From CAVTZP01 sp963739245 (lineage in GTDB: Bacteria > Chloroflexota > Dehalococcoidia > Dehalococcoidales > BS750m-G39), in NCBI GenBank assembly GCA_963739245.1, contig CAVTZP010000004.1, positions 98,174-162,173 on the forward strand: DNA of 64,000 nt. Direction: 5' to 3'. A program made the translations under genes and the position numbers. The notes under the pieces were generated by a model. It was not told the DNA's origin and did no database searches. It saw only the letters and a program-made list of their open reading frames with translations. Positions 17,203-26,102 of this stretch are shown piece after piece; the first letter of the stretch is position 1; each line of letters starts with the position of its first letter.

Positions 17203-19472
17203 GCAAGTATTCAGTAATTGGCACACGGGTACACCGAGTAGACGGACCGGAAAAGGTAACCGGTAGTGCCAAATATACCTTTGACCTAGTTTTACCTAAT
17301 ATGCTCTACGGGAAAATCCTGAGAAGCCCTTACCCCCATGCCAAGATTCTGAGCATTGACACCAGCAAGGCGGAAAAGCTAGTCGGGGTGAAGGCAGTAG
17401 TCACCGGGAAGGATACCCTGGGCAAGAAACAGGGCATCTGGCGGCGCTTCCCCGAGCTCTGTGATGAGGAAATCCTATGCCGGGAGAAGGTCCGCTACGT
17501 CGGCGACCCGGTGGCGGCGGTAGCCGCTATTGATGAGGATACTGCCGAGGAGGCGCTTGACTTAATTGATGTTGAATATGAGCTGTTACCAGCGGTATTT
17601 GACCCCCTGGAGGCGATTAAGGAAGACGCACCTTCGATTCACGAGGGTGTTGAGCTCAATATAAATGTGACCCGTCATATTGAGTGGGGTGATGTTGATG
17701 AGGCGTTTAAGAAGTGTGACCACATTCGTGAGGACCAGTTTAAGTGCTCATCGCAGGCGCACATGTGCATGGAGACTCATGGCGCCGTAGCCAGCTTTGA
17801 TTATAGCGGTAAGCTCACGGTGTGGACTTCAACTCAATCATCGTACTATATCCAGAGGCTACTGGCTGACATGCTTGATTTGAGGGAAGGCGATATAAGG
17901 GTAATAAAACCGCCCACCGGAGGCGGCTTCGGCAGCAAGTTTGAGCTAGACTCCCCCCAGTTCTGTGCCTCTGTGCTGTCCATGAAGTTATGCAAGCCGG
18001 TAAAGATAATTCTTAGCCGGGAAGAGGAGTTCATTGCCACCAAGCGCCGAACCCCGATGTACTACTATGTTAAGCTCGGGGCGAAGAAAGACGGCACCAT
18101 GCTGGCTAAAGAAGTCCGGGTTGTTACCGAGGGCGGTGCCTATACCGGTATGGGGGCTACTGCGCTCTACCTCACCGGTTTCTTTTCCTCATTCCCCTAT
18201 AAATATCCTAACTACCGCTATGATGGCTATCGGGTTTATACCAATACCGCACCGACATCAGCCATGCGTGGCTTCGGTGCCCCCCAGTCAACCTTTGTTG
18301 GTGAATCTCAGCTGGATATGATGGCGGAAGACCTGGGGATAGACCCCATCGAAATGAGGCGCAAGAACGGAATGACACCCGATTATGAGGTTCCGGGGCA
18401 AGCTTTTATCCAGAGCTGCGGGCTGCACCAGTGCTTGGACAAGATTGAGGAGCAGATTAAGGAGCGAGGTAAGCTACCGCCTAACCACGGTATAGGCGTA
18501 GCTTCCTATGGCTTTATGTCCGGCGGTATCTTTAACTGGTTTGATACCCCTTATGCCTTCTCCGCAGCTTTAATCAGGATAAACATTGATGGCAAGGTTG
18601 ACCTATTCACCGGAGCCTGTGAAATTGGTCAAGGCTCTGATACCACACTGAGCATGATTTGTGCCGAAGAGCTAGGGATACGGCTTGAAGATATCAGGAT
18701 ACATTCCGGTGATACCGGTATTTGTCCTCCTGACCTCGGTTCCTGGGGTAGCCGGGAAACACTGATGAACGGCAATGCCGTCAAGATGGCTGCCGCCGAT
18801 GCCAAGCGTCAGCTTATGGAATTTGCCGCCGCCAAGATGGGGGTTAACATTACTTACGACCTGGATATCAAGGACCGTTGGATTCACATTGTCAACCGCC
18901 CGGAGAGGGGTGTCTCCTACTTTGACATTGTTAAGGAGGCGATAAGAGGTAAGGAGGGCAACGCTATCATCGGTCGGGGGCACTATACCCCCCACCGCAA
19001 GGGGATGATATCCCCCGCCTATAGCTTTGGTGTCCAGGCGGCTGAGGTGGAAGTGGATACCGAGACCGGTAGAGTGAAGTTGGTAAATGTGACCACCGCC
19101 CATGAAAGTGGCACGGTAATCAATCCCGTAGGCATTGAAGGGCAACTGGAGGGGGCAATAATGATGGCCGGAGGCTTTGGCTTCTGTGAAGACCAGCCAA
19201 TGGATGAGGGCAAGATACTTAATCCATCCATTGCCGATTACAAGCTTATCCGTTCCCTGGATATGCCTGAGACCAAGATTTTGGAGATTGATACCTATGA
19301 GCCTGAGGGACCGTTTGGTGCCAAGGAGGCGGGTGAGGGGCTTACCAATCCTACTGCTGGTGCCATAGCCAATGCGGTATATAACGCCGTCGGGGTGAGA
19401 ATAAACAATTTGCCCATAACCCCGGAGAAGGTTCTCCGCGCACTAAAGGAGAAGCAGAAACAGAAAAAGTAG
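17199..19472 (+). CDS. Molybdenum hydroxylase large subunit (xanthine-dehydrogenase family)
   Basis: The 757-residue catalytic subunit, with the a/b hammerhead domain (about 10-120) and the molybdopterin-binding domains (about 140-745). Motifs include GGGFGSKFE, SAMRGFGAPQ (Arg357 region), GACEIGQGSDT and the catalytic base in GAKEAGEG (Glu713). The active-site loop is not the AYRCSFR of form I carbon monoxide dehydrogenase, so despite the cox-like gene order CO oxidation is unlikely; hydroxylation or dehydroxylation of an N-heterocycle, purine, aldehyde or aromatic CoA ester is more probable. The AMRGFG sequence is closer to xanthine dehydrogenase and 4-hydroxybenzoyl-CoA reductase types. 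No maturation factor (CoxD/F, XdhC) is present nearby. Confidence 0.92.
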   Translation: MSKYSVIGTRVHRVDGPEKVTGSAKYTFDLVLPNMLYGKILRSPYPHAKILSIDTSKAEKLVGVKAVVTGKDTLGKKQGIWRRFPELCDEEILCREKVRYVGDPVAAVAAIDEDTAEEALDLIDVEYELLPAVFDPLEAIKEDAPSIHEGVELNINVTRHIEWGDVDEAFKKCDHIREDQFKCSSQAHMCMETHGAVASFDYSGKLTVWTSTQSSYYIQRLLADMLDLREGDIRVIKPPTGGGFGSKFELDSPQFCASVLSMKLCKPVKIILSREEEFIATKRRTPMYYYVKLGAKKDGTMLAKEVRVVTEGGAYTGMGATALYLTGFFSSFPYKYPNYRYDGYRVYTNTAPTSAMRGFGAPQSTFVGESQLDMMAEDLGIDPIEMRRKNGMTPDYEVPGQAFIQSCGLHQCLDKIEEQIKERGKLPPNHGIGVASYGFMSGGIFNWFDTPYAFSAALIRINIDGKVDLFTGACEIGQGSDTTLSMICAEELGIRLEDIRIHSGDTGICPPDLGSWGSRETLMNGNAVKMAAADAKRQLMEFAAAKMGVNITYDLDIKDRWIHIVNRPERGVSYFDIVKEAIRGKEGNAIIGRGHYTPHRKGMISPAYSFGVQAAEVEVDTETGRVKLVNVTTAHESGTVINPVGIEGQLEGAIMMAGGFGFCEDQPMDEGKILNPSIADYKLIRSLDMPETKILEIDTYEPEGPFGAKEAGEGLTNPTAGAIANAVYNAVGVRINNLPITPEKVLRALKEKQKQKK

Positions 19473-19491
19473 ATTAGACGGGAGGTTAGCT

Positions 19492-19710
19492 ATGAGTTAT
19501 CACTGCCCAGTGTGTAATAAGGTTTCAAGCAGTGCTCAAGATTTAGCCCGTCATATGATTGGGCGAGGAGATAAGGTACACAGAGACTGGGTTAACTCTA
19601 GGGGGTTTAAGTACTCAGAGTTGCTCGCCTTGCAATTCAAGTCTTTTGGTGGCGAGGGTTATAAGGCTCTGGCTGAGGTGCTGGAGAAAGAGACCAAAGT
19701 AAAAGATTAG
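19492..19710 (+). CDS. Small C2H2-like zinc-finger protein
   Basis: A 72-residue protein beginning SYHCPVCNKVSSSAQDLARH; Cys5, Cys8, His21 and His30 form a C2H2-like metal site, followed by an alpha-helical acidic/basic tail. GGAGG precedes the ATG. It is the last plus-strand gene of the hydroxylase locus, 19 bp after the large subunit. Its role is unknown; small zinc fingers beside molybdenum hydroxylases could be regulatory or involved in assembly, but this is speculation. Confidence 0.6.
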   Translation: MSYHCPVCNKVSSSAQDLARHMIGRGDKVHRDWVNSRGFKYSELLALQFKSFGGEGYKALAEVLEKETKVKD

Positions 19711-19729
19711 CTAATCATCGGTAAAAGAA

Positions 19730-20095
19730 TTATTTGAAGCCGTTAGTGATTTGTGTTACCAGCCCTGTTGAATCGCAGGAGTAAGTGCCCTTACTTTGTG
19801 CTGTCTGGAGGTAGTTCGGGTACAACGGCCTGCCGCCAGGGAAAGCCGACATATTATTGGTTGCTGAGGTAGCTGTCAATGAAAATAGACCATCCTTCGC
19901 CATCATGATATCCACGGCTGTCTGGATGGTTACCAGCTCGGCCTTTGCCCTCTCTATCTCGGCGGCACCAGTTAGCCCGCTAATATTAGGCAGAACAACG
20001 GCACTCAGCGTTCCAATAATACCGATAACAATAACCAACCCCATTAGTGTGAAGCCCTTATTGCCGTGGTGGCTCTTTTTCAAAAGTCGCTTCAT
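19730..20095 (-). CDS. Type IV pilin-like protein with unusual +5 residue
   Basis: A 121-residue prepilin-like protein. A short basic leader (MKRLLKKSHHGNKG) ends with Gly at the prepilin-peptidase site, followed by FTLMGLVIVIGIIGTL, the hydrophobic N-terminal helix. The usual Glu at position +5 of the mature pilin is Gly here, which would disturb salt-bridge-based assembly in canonical pilins. A globular part follows with helix AAEIERAKAELVTIQTAVD and a small C-terminal sheet, as in major pseudopilins or bacterial pilins. The frame stays open to 20140 through the upstream repeats, but the ATG at 20095 has GGGGAGG upstream and gives a proper leader. No pilus assembly genes are in the window. 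Confidence 0.82.
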   Translation of the reverse strand: MKRLLKKSHHGNKGFTLMGLVIVIGIIGTLSAVVLPNISGLTGAAEIERAKAELVTIQTAVDIMMAKDGLFSLTATSATNNMSAFPGGRPLYPNYLQTAQSKGTYSCDSTGLVTQITNGFK

Positions 20096-20113
20096 AGTTT
20101 CACCTCCCCTTTG

Positions 20114-20176
20114 AGCCCAATATAGCACTTTGTTACCCATCTAAGCCCAATATAGCACTTTATTACCCATTGTCAA
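20114..20176 (-). promoter_or_regulatory. Pilin promoter with 27-bp direct repeat
   Basis: On the minus strand TTGACA (20171-20176) and TATATT (20149-20154) are spaced 16 bp apart. The segment containing the -10 (20144-20170) is repeated with one mismatch at 20114-20140, period 30 bp, so the leader of the pilin mRNA carries a second copy including another TATATT. Confidence 0.6.
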
Positions 20177-20260
20177 CAAAAAAGCTCTGTTATTTAGATA
20201 TACCAAGGTACTGGTGGTTACTAAAGTACTAATAGGCGTGCAGTTTGGCTATCAATGCTT

Positions 20261-20266
20261 TATAAT
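20261..20266 (+). promoter_or_regulatory. Candidate -10 box for the ABC importer operon
   Basis: A perfect TATAAT at 20261-20266 lies 23 bp before the ATG of the substrate-binding protein gene. I see no good -35 at 17 bp, so the call is tentative. Confidence 0.35.
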
Positions 20267-20289
20267 ACGGCTAAATTGTCAAGCTTAAG

Positions 20290-22023
20290 ATGAAAAGAGT
20301 CCTATATATACTCGTTTTAGTAGTAATCTATTGGTATGTTGCTGGGTTTAGCCTGCTGTTGTCCTCTTCGTCAGGTGTTGTTTACCAGCCAAAGCAAGAG
20401 CCGAGGCAGGAGGCAGCATCTAACGAAGAAATTAGTAGAGTCTTTATCTCCGGAACATCAGCCGGGGATGCCGAAACACTGAACTGGATTCTGGCTGCTG
20501 ATGCCGCCTCCATGGGCTATGCCGGGCATACCGTGGACTCTCTAGCTACCTATGACAATGAGTGGCGCGTTCAGTTGCGGACGGCAGCTAAGGATGTTGA
20601 GATAAGTGAAGATGGTCTGGTTTACGCGGTGACCATCAGGGACGACTTGCGGTGGAGTGATGGCTCTAAGGTTACCGCTGAGGATTATGTCTATACCCTG
20701 AAGAACTTGATGTTCTCCGACTGGCTCAATTACACCTACAAGAGCGACTGGCAGGAAGAGGTTGATGGTAAAACGGTGTTTGTCACCCCGCAGGTGGTTA
20801 ATGAGACCACCTTTATCATAACTCGCCAGAGTGTTTACCCGGAGTTCATCTATACGGTGCGCAATCTGATTCCTTACCCCAAATACATTGCCGTCAAATA
20901 CGAGGGTGATGTCGAAGCCTTTACCCAGGCTCCGGAATTCAACAATTTGACCTACACCGGGAACCTGGGACCATATAAGTTCAAGGAATGGGTAAGGAAT
21001 GACAAGTTTGTCGTTGAGCGCAACCCCGATTACTACCTGGGCAAGGATACCGGGGCTCCCTATTTTGAGCAGTATATCATAAAGCTTTTTGGCACCTCGG
21101 CTATAGCCCATGCTGCCCTGGAGGCTAGGGATATTACCTCCGCCAGCATTGACCCTGACAAGGTAAGCAAGTTCAAGAAGATGGAGGGGATTAACGTCTA
21201 TACCGTGCCGACTACCGGCTATATGTTGCTGGCTTATAACTTGAGGGACAACGGTTGGGAAGGGCTTAGAAAGAAAGAGGTAAGGCAAGCCCTGTCCCTG
21301 GCAATAAGCAAGGAGCTGATAATAGAACAGGTGCTTTATGGCTTTGGCGAGCCTGCCTTCAGCTTCATCCCCAAGGTTTCACCCTGGTATGTGGATGAAG
21401 GTGTTGCCCAATACGGGGTAAAGCCCCTTTTAGATAAAGAGAAGGCTAAGGAGTTGCTGGTTAAGGCAGGCTATGATAAACCAGTAACGCTAACCTTAGT
21501 AACTAACGCCGGGAACGATGAACGTGAGAATGTCGGCTACTTGGTCAAGGAGGAGTTATCAGCGATTGGCATTAATGTGGAACTTAAGTTTGTTCCCTGG
21601 GCGACCCTGCTCCGGAAATACCTAATGAATAAGGCGCCGGACACCGACCAGGAATTGAGGTACAATAATGGTGTCGGGGCGGTAAGTGAGGAGCCCTGGG
21701 ACCTAATGGTGATGGGCTTCAACACTAATCCCCTTTCACCTTCGGGGCAGGATGTCTTTTACTCAACTAAGGGAGGCTTAAACTTCTCGGGTTTTTCCAG
21801 TCCCCAGGTTGACGAGCTATTCAAAAGGATAAAGTCAAAAGAGGCGCTTGACGAAGGGGCGAGGAAGGAATTATATGCTGAGTTATCTCGCCTTATTTCC
21901 GAGGAGCAGCCAGTCGATTTCTTGGCTTTCCAGCTGGCGAACGCTGGTTTCCAGAAGAAGGTCAAGGGGATAGAACCAGGCATAAATATGGGCTACAACT
22001 ATCACCTGTGGTATTTCGAGTAG
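20290..22023 (+). CDS. Peptide/nickel-type ABC transporter substrate-binding protein
   Basis: A 577-residue SBP_bac_5 (DppA/OppA/NikA-type) protein. An N-terminal hydrophobic segment (3-26) is a signal peptide or uncleaved anchor; no lipobox Cys is seen, unlike many such binding proteins. The fold signatures include TLNWILAADAASMGY near the start, VTIRDDLRWSDGSKVTAEDY (about 115-135), and YKFKEWVRNDKFVVERNPDYY (about 235-255). It would capture oligopeptides, nickel chelates or other ligands outside the membrane and deliver them to the permease genes that follow 46 bp downstream. The ligand cannot be told from sequence by eye. Confidence 0.9.
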   Translation: MKRVLYILVLVVIYWYVAGFSLLLSSSSGVVYQPKQEPRQEAASNEEISRVFISGTSAGDAETLNWILAADAASMGYAGHTVDSLATYDNEWRVQLRTAAKDVEISEDGLVYAVTIRDDLRWSDGSKVTAEDYVYTLKNLMFSDWLNYTYKSDWQEEVDGKTVFVTPQVVNETTFIITRQSVYPEFIYTVRNLIPYPKYIAVKYEGDVEAFTQAPEFNNLTYTGNLGPYKFKEWVRNDKFVVERNPDYYLGKDTGAPYFEQYIIKLFGTSAIAHAALEARDITSASIDPDKVSKFKKMEGINVYTVPTTGYMLLAYNLRDNGWEGLRKKEVRQALSLAISKELIIEQVLYGFGEPAFSFIPKVSPWYVDEGVAQYGVKPLLDKEKAKELLVKAGYDKPVTLTLVTNAGNDERENVGYLVKEELSAIGINVELKFVPWATLLRKYLMNKAPDTDQELRYNNGVGAVSEEPWDLMVMGFNTNPLSPSGQDVFYSTKGGLNFSGFSSPQVDELFKRIKSKEALDEGARKELYAELSRLISEEQPVDFLAFQLANAGFQKKVKGIEPGINMGYNYHLWYFE

Positions 22024-22069
22024 CCTTTTTATCTCAGTGTTAGCTTCTTGCCGTTCGTAGGTAGAACCA

Positions 22070-23047
22070 ATGGGAAAGACCTGGCTTAGGGATTACATCA
22101 TTAAACGGCTATTTTATGCCGTAATTATTGCCTGGGGAATATTGACCATCACCTTCATTCTGGTCAGGGTTGGCCCAACTTCACCCGCCGATAAGTATCT
22201 GGCTAACCTCGCCGCGCGGGGAGAAGAGCCGGGTCAGGTGATTGCGGCGATAGAAGCTAGATACGGTCTTGACAAGCCGATATATGAGCAGTACTTCAAT
22301 TATATCGGCAATCTAGTGCATGGCGATTGGGGCTGGTCTTTCAGCACCTCAATGCCAGTGATGGAGCTGATTAAAACCCACTGGATTTACTCCTTCCAGC
22401 TAATCTTACTCAGCACCGTTTTAGCCGCTTTAGTTGGTATCTTGATTGGCGTTTATTCTGCCGTCAGGCAATACAGCAAAACCGATTACATCGCTACCTT
22501 TCTCTCGTTCATTGGCATCTCTATTCCCAATTTCTGGCTGGGAGTGATGCTTATTCTGCTCTTTTCGGTGCAGCTGGGGCTATTTAAGACCTACTATGAT
22601 ACCAGCATCCCCCTTTTCTCCCTGGCTAATCTTAAGCAACTAGTTTTGCCGGTGATTACCCTCGGCACGGGGATGATGGCGGGCTATACCAGATATACCA
22701 GGTCGGCAATGCTGGATAATTTAAGGAAGGACTTTGTCCGGACGGCGAGGGCAAAGGGCTTGCCGGAAAGGGTGGTCATCGGCAAGCATGTCCTCCGGAA
22801 TGCAATGCTACCCCTGGTTACTATCATAATGTTTGATCTGGGCAGCATTGTCTTTGGTGGTGCTTACCTCACTGAGATTATCTTTGGCATTCCGGGTCTG
22901 GGCAGAATTTCCTTCAACGCTGTCTTCGCCGATGATTATGCCGTGGTAGTGGCGGTAACCCTTATCTCAGCTTTCCTGGTGTTGTTGATTAACCTGGTTA
23001 CCGATGTTGCCTATGCCTACCTTGACCCCCGAATAAGATATGATTAA
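22070..23047 (+). CDS. ABC transporter permease, DppB-type
   Basis: A 325-residue membrane permease with an N-terminal helix (about 15-35), the DppB/OppB N-terminal domain and a five-helix BPD_transp_1 core. The EAA coupling loop is RTARAKGLPERVVIGKHVLRNA (quoted in part: RTARAKGLPE). It pairs with the next gene's DppC-type permease to form the importer channel. Length and topology are normal. Confidence 0.93.
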   Translation: MGKTWLRDYIIKRLFYAVIIAWGILTITFILVRVGPTSPADKYLANLAARGEEPGQVIAAIEARYGLDKPIYEQYFNYIGNLVHGDWGWSFSTSMPVMELIKTHWIYSFQLILLSTVLAALVGILIGVYSAVRQYSKTDYIATFLSFIGISIPNFWLGVMLILLFSVQLGLFKTYYDTSIPLFSLANLKQLVLPVITLGTGMMAGYTRYTRSAMLDNLRKDFVRTARAKGLPERVVIGKHVLRNAMLPLVTIIMFDLGSIVFGGAYLTEIIFGIPGLGRISFNAVFADDYAVVVAVTLISAFLVLLINLVTDVAYAYLDPRIRYD

Positions 23048-23052
23048 AAGAT

Positions 23053-24162
23053 ATGACTAATAAGGGGATTAAGCACCTGGCGGCAAAGGTTGGCGGTATT
23101 AGGAATCTGATTCTTATACTGCTGGCTACCCTTTGGGGTCTGACGCTGCTTCTGGATATCTTTGTCGTGGAGAAGATTTTCACTCCCCTGGGCTATTTGT
23201 ACCTCGCCCTGGGTATAGTATTTCTCCTCTACGTGGTCTGGCCCCTTTATACTAGCCGGAGGCTGGTGCAGTACTACTGGCAGAGAGTGAAAAGGAACCG
23301 GCTGGCGGTTGTTGGCTTATTTTTCGTCCTGTTTCTAATCCTTTTGGCTATCTTTGGTCCCCTTTTTACCACCGACCCGACGGCGGCCAACTTTGAGGAG
23401 AAGAACACACCACCGGTCGGCCTTACCACCGAGGAGTCAATTTATAACGCCGAGACGGGGCAATTTATTACCAAGACGATTAGCGGCACCTGGGAGCATC
23501 CCCTGGGCACCGATAATAAGGGCAGGGATTTGCTGGCAATGATAGTCTCTGGTGCCGGGGTTTCGCTGCAGGTTGGGTTACTTGCCACTGGCATTGCTAT
23601 CGCCCTGGGGACGCTTATCGGAGTCGTATCTGCCTATTTAGGCGGTAAGGTTGATAATATCCTGATGAGGTTCACCGATATTATGATGACCTTCCCCTTC
23701 TTTTTATTACTGGTATTCATCGTTTTCATCTTCGGTCCAAGTTTGGCTTTCATTGTTCTCGTCATCGGTCTCACCGGCTGGACGGGGACAGCCCGCTTAA
23801 TCAGGAGCGAGGCCCTTTCCTTGAGGACGCGAGAGTTTATCCTGGCGGCTAAAGCCCTGGGGGCAAGTGATGCTAGAATTATCCTTGCCCACCTCATCCC
23901 TAATGTCATCAGCCTGATTGTAGTAATCGCCACCCTGTCTATCCCCGGGGTGATTCTGGCTGAAGCGGCCTTGAGTTTTATCGGCTTGGGCGACCCGTCG
24001 GTAACCAGCTGGGGGATGGTGTTAAGGGCGGGGCAACAGAGCCTTGACACCACCTGGTGGGTAGCGGTAGCCCCCGGGGTTATGCTTTTCCTCACTGTTC
24101 TTGCCTTCAACTTTGTCGGTGATGGGCTGAGGGATGCCTTTGACCCGAGGAGCAGCGTTTGA
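23053..24162 (+). CDS. ABC transporter permease, DppC-type
   Basis: A 369-residue permease, longer than the usual about 300 because of an extra pair of N-terminal membrane segments (about 15-65) before the typical DppC start (YYWQRVKRNRLAVVGLFFVL). The periplasmic loop has GTWEHPLGTDNKGRDLLAMI, a DppC signature, and the EAA loop is LAAKALGASDARII. It forms the second half of the channel. The additional helices are an unusual extension seen in some Chloroflexota-type systems, as far as I recall; I cannot say what they do. Confidence 0.92.
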   Translation: MTNKGIKHLAAKVGGIRNLILILLATLWGLTLLLDIFVVEKIFTPLGYLYLALGIVFLLYVVWPLYTSRRLVQYYWQRVKRNRLAVVGLFFVLFLILLAIFGPLFTTDPTAANFEEKNTPPVGLTTEESIYNAETGQFITKTISGTWEHPLGTDNKGRDLLAMIVSGAGVSLQVGLLATGIAIALGTLIGVVSAYLGGKVDNILMRFTDIMMTFPFFLLLVFIVFIFGPSLAFIVLVIGLTGWTGTARLIRSEALSLRTREFILAAKALGASDARIILAHLIPNVISLIVVIATLSIPGVILAEAALSFIGLGDPSVTSWGMVLRAGQQSLDTTWWVAVAPGVMLFLTVLAFNFVGDGLRDAFDPRSSV

Positions 24163-24163
24163 T

Positions 24164-25129
24164 ATGAAAGAGGTAATTTTAAGCGTTAAAGACCTGAAGA
24201 CCAGCTTTTTCACCCGGCGCGGCACTGTCAGGGCGGTGGATGGTGTTAGCTTTGACCTGGTGAAGGGCGAATGTCTGTGCTTGGTTGGTGAATCTGGCTG
24301 CGGCAAGACAGTAACCGCCCTCTCCATCTTGGGTCTAATCGACAGCCCACCGGGCAGGATAGTTGGTGGGGAGATATTTTACGATGGCATGGACTTAACC
24401 AAATGCTCCGCCGACCAGCTCAGGCATATTAGAGGCAAAGAGATTGCTATGATATTCCAGGATGCGCAATCAGCATTAAATCCAGTCTTTACTATTGGTG
24501 ACCAGATAGTGGAGCAGATAAAGCTTCACTTAAGGGTGAGCCAGCGGGAGGCAAAGAATAGGGCGATAAGCCGGTTAAAAGAGGTAGGCATACCGTCGCC
24601 GGAGGAGGTGGCTAGCTACTATCCTCACCAGTTATCCGGGGGGATGAAACAAAGGGCGATGATAGCGATGAGTCTCTCCTGTGACCCGCAACTGCTTATT
24701 GCTGATGAGCCAACCACCGCGGTTGATGTCACCATAAAAGCCCAAATCATAGACATTTTTCGCCAGCTCAAGGAAACCCGAAAGATGTCCATCCTTTTCA
24801 TAACTCATGAACTGGGAATAGTCTCTGAAATTGGCGACAGGATTGTGGTCATGTATGCTGGTAGGGTCGCTGAAACCGCCGTCGTCTCCGAGCTGCTAAA
24901 CAATCCAAAGCATCCCTACACCTCTGGTTTGATTAACTGTTTGCCTGACATAACGCAAGAAAGGGAGAGGTTAGAATCCATACCAGGGACGGTGCCTAGC
25001 CTTATTGACTTGCCCGGTGGCTGTCTTTTTCACCCCCGGTGTGATAAGGCAATGGCTATCTGTCGGAAAAAACAGCCACTGCCAGTTAGTGTTAACCACG
25101 GGCACACCGTTTTCTGCCATCTGTATTAA
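24164..25129 (+). CDS. ABC transporter ATPase, DppD-type
   Basis: A 321-residue ATP-binding subunit. Walker A GESGCGKT, Q-loop IFQDAQSALNP, signature LSGGMKQRAMIAM, Walker B LLIADEPTTAVD and H-loop FITHELG are all intact. The C-terminal oligopeptide-type extension has the GGCLFHPRCDKAMAICRKKQP cysteine pattern (C, C, C plus a later C in VFCHLY), which in DppD-type ATPases binds a [4Fe-4S] cluster. The ATG at 24164 immediately follows the DppC stop and begins MKEVILSVKDLK; an upstream in-frame ATG at 24134 inside dppC is less likely. Confidence 0.93.
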   Translation: MKEVILSVKDLKTSFFTRRGTVRAVDGVSFDLVKGECLCLVGESGCGKTVTALSILGLIDSPPGRIVGGEIFYDGMDLTKCSADQLRHIRGKEIAMIFQDAQSALNPVFTIGDQIVEQIKLHLRVSQREAKNRAISRLKEVGIPSPEEVASYYPHQLSGGMKQRAMIAMSLSCDPQLLIADEPTTAVDVTIKAQIIDIFRQLKETRKMSILFITHELGIVSEIGDRIVVMYAGRVAETAVVSELLNNPKHPYTSGLINCLPDITQERERLESIPGTVPSLIDLPGGCLFHPRCDKAMAICRKKQPLPVSVNHGHTVFCHLY

Positions 25130-25136
25130 AAGGGCG

Positions 25137-26102
25137 ATGTTGAACCACAAATTATTAGAGGTAGAGAATTTAAAGAAGTACTACCCGGTTAGTGGTGGGC
25201 TGCTCTACCGGCACCTTGGTGATATTAAGGCGGTGGATGGCGTCTCTTTCTACATAAGAGAAGGGGAAACCCTGGGGCTGGTTGGTGAATCGGGGTGTGG
25301 AAAGTCCACCCTGGGCCGGACAATATTAAGGCTGGAGGAACCAACAGAAGGGGCGATTATTTACCGCGGGACTGATATCACCAGGCTGGGCGGGAAGGAG
25401 CTAAGGGGGCTGCGTAAGGAAATCCAGATTATATTTCAGGACCCCCAGTCCTCTCTTGACCCGAGGATGACAATAGGTCAGTCCATAGGCGAGGCTCTAC
25501 TCATCCACGGTTTGAAGGATGACCGGGAGCGGGGGCAAAGAGTGACCGATATGCTGCAGCGGGTCGGATTGGAGGCACAGCACGCCCTGTGCTACCCCCA
25601 TGAGTTTAGTAGCGGACAGAGGCAGCGCATCGGCATTGCTCGAGCGCTCGCCACAAGTCCCAGGCTGATTATTGCCGATGAGCCGGTAAGCGCTCTGGAC
25701 GTTTCCATTCAGGCTCAAATCTTAAATCTAATGCTTGACCTGCGCCGGGACTTCAGCTTGGCATACTTATTCATCGCCCATGACCTATCGGTGATAAGGC
25801 AGGTGTCCCAGCGGGTGGCGGTAATGTATCTGGGCAAGCTCGTTGAGCTGGCTGAGGCTGGTGAGATTTTTATAAATGCCCTTCACCCCTATACCGAAGC
25901 TCTAATATCGGCTATCCCGAGCCTCAGGCAGAGGAAGACTAGAATTCTACTCCCGGGCAATGTCCCCTCCCCCTTGAACCCACCACCAGGCTGTCACTTC
26001 CATACGCGGTGTCACCGGGTAATGCCCATTTGCCACCAAGCTGAGCCGCATCTTAAGGATGTGGGCAATGGGCATCTGGTGGCGTGCCATCTCGTGGTCT
26101 AG
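25137..26102 (+). CDS. ABC transporter ATPase, DppF-type
   Basis: A 321-residue second ATPase of the importer. Walker A GESGCGKST, Q-loop IFQDPQSSLDPRM, signature FSSGQRQRIGIA, Walker B LIIADEPVSALD, H-loop FIAHDLS, then the C-terminal extension CHFHTRCHRVMPICHQ with its conserved cysteines. The signature has FSSGQ rather than LSGGQ, a common variant in DppF/OppF. The ATG at 25137 starts MLNHKLLEVENLKKYY. Its stop codon overlaps that of the convergent pyrophosphorylase gene: both stops use the palindrome CTAG at 26099-26102. Confidence 0.93.
   Translation: MLNHKLLEVENLKKYYPVSGGLLYRHLGDIKAVDGVSFYIREGETLGLVGESGCGKSTLGRTILRLEEPTEGAIIYRGTDITRLGGKELRGLRKEIQIIFQDPQSSLDPRMTIGQSIGEALLIHGLKDDRERGQRVTDMLQRVGLEAQHALCYPHEFSSGQRQRIGIARALATSPRLIIADEPVSALDVSIQAQILNLMLDLRRDFSLAYLFIAHDLSVIRQVSQRVAVMYLGKLVELAEAGEIFINALHPYTEALISAIPSLRQRKTRILLPGNVPSPLNPPPGCHFHTRCHRVMPICHQAEPHLKDVGNGHLVACHLVV

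Noticed and set aside
17199..19472. Annotation of the molybdenum hydroxylase as CO dehydrogenase.
   Set aside because: The large subunit has AMRGFGAPQ rather than the AYRCSFR loop, so only a family-level call is justified.
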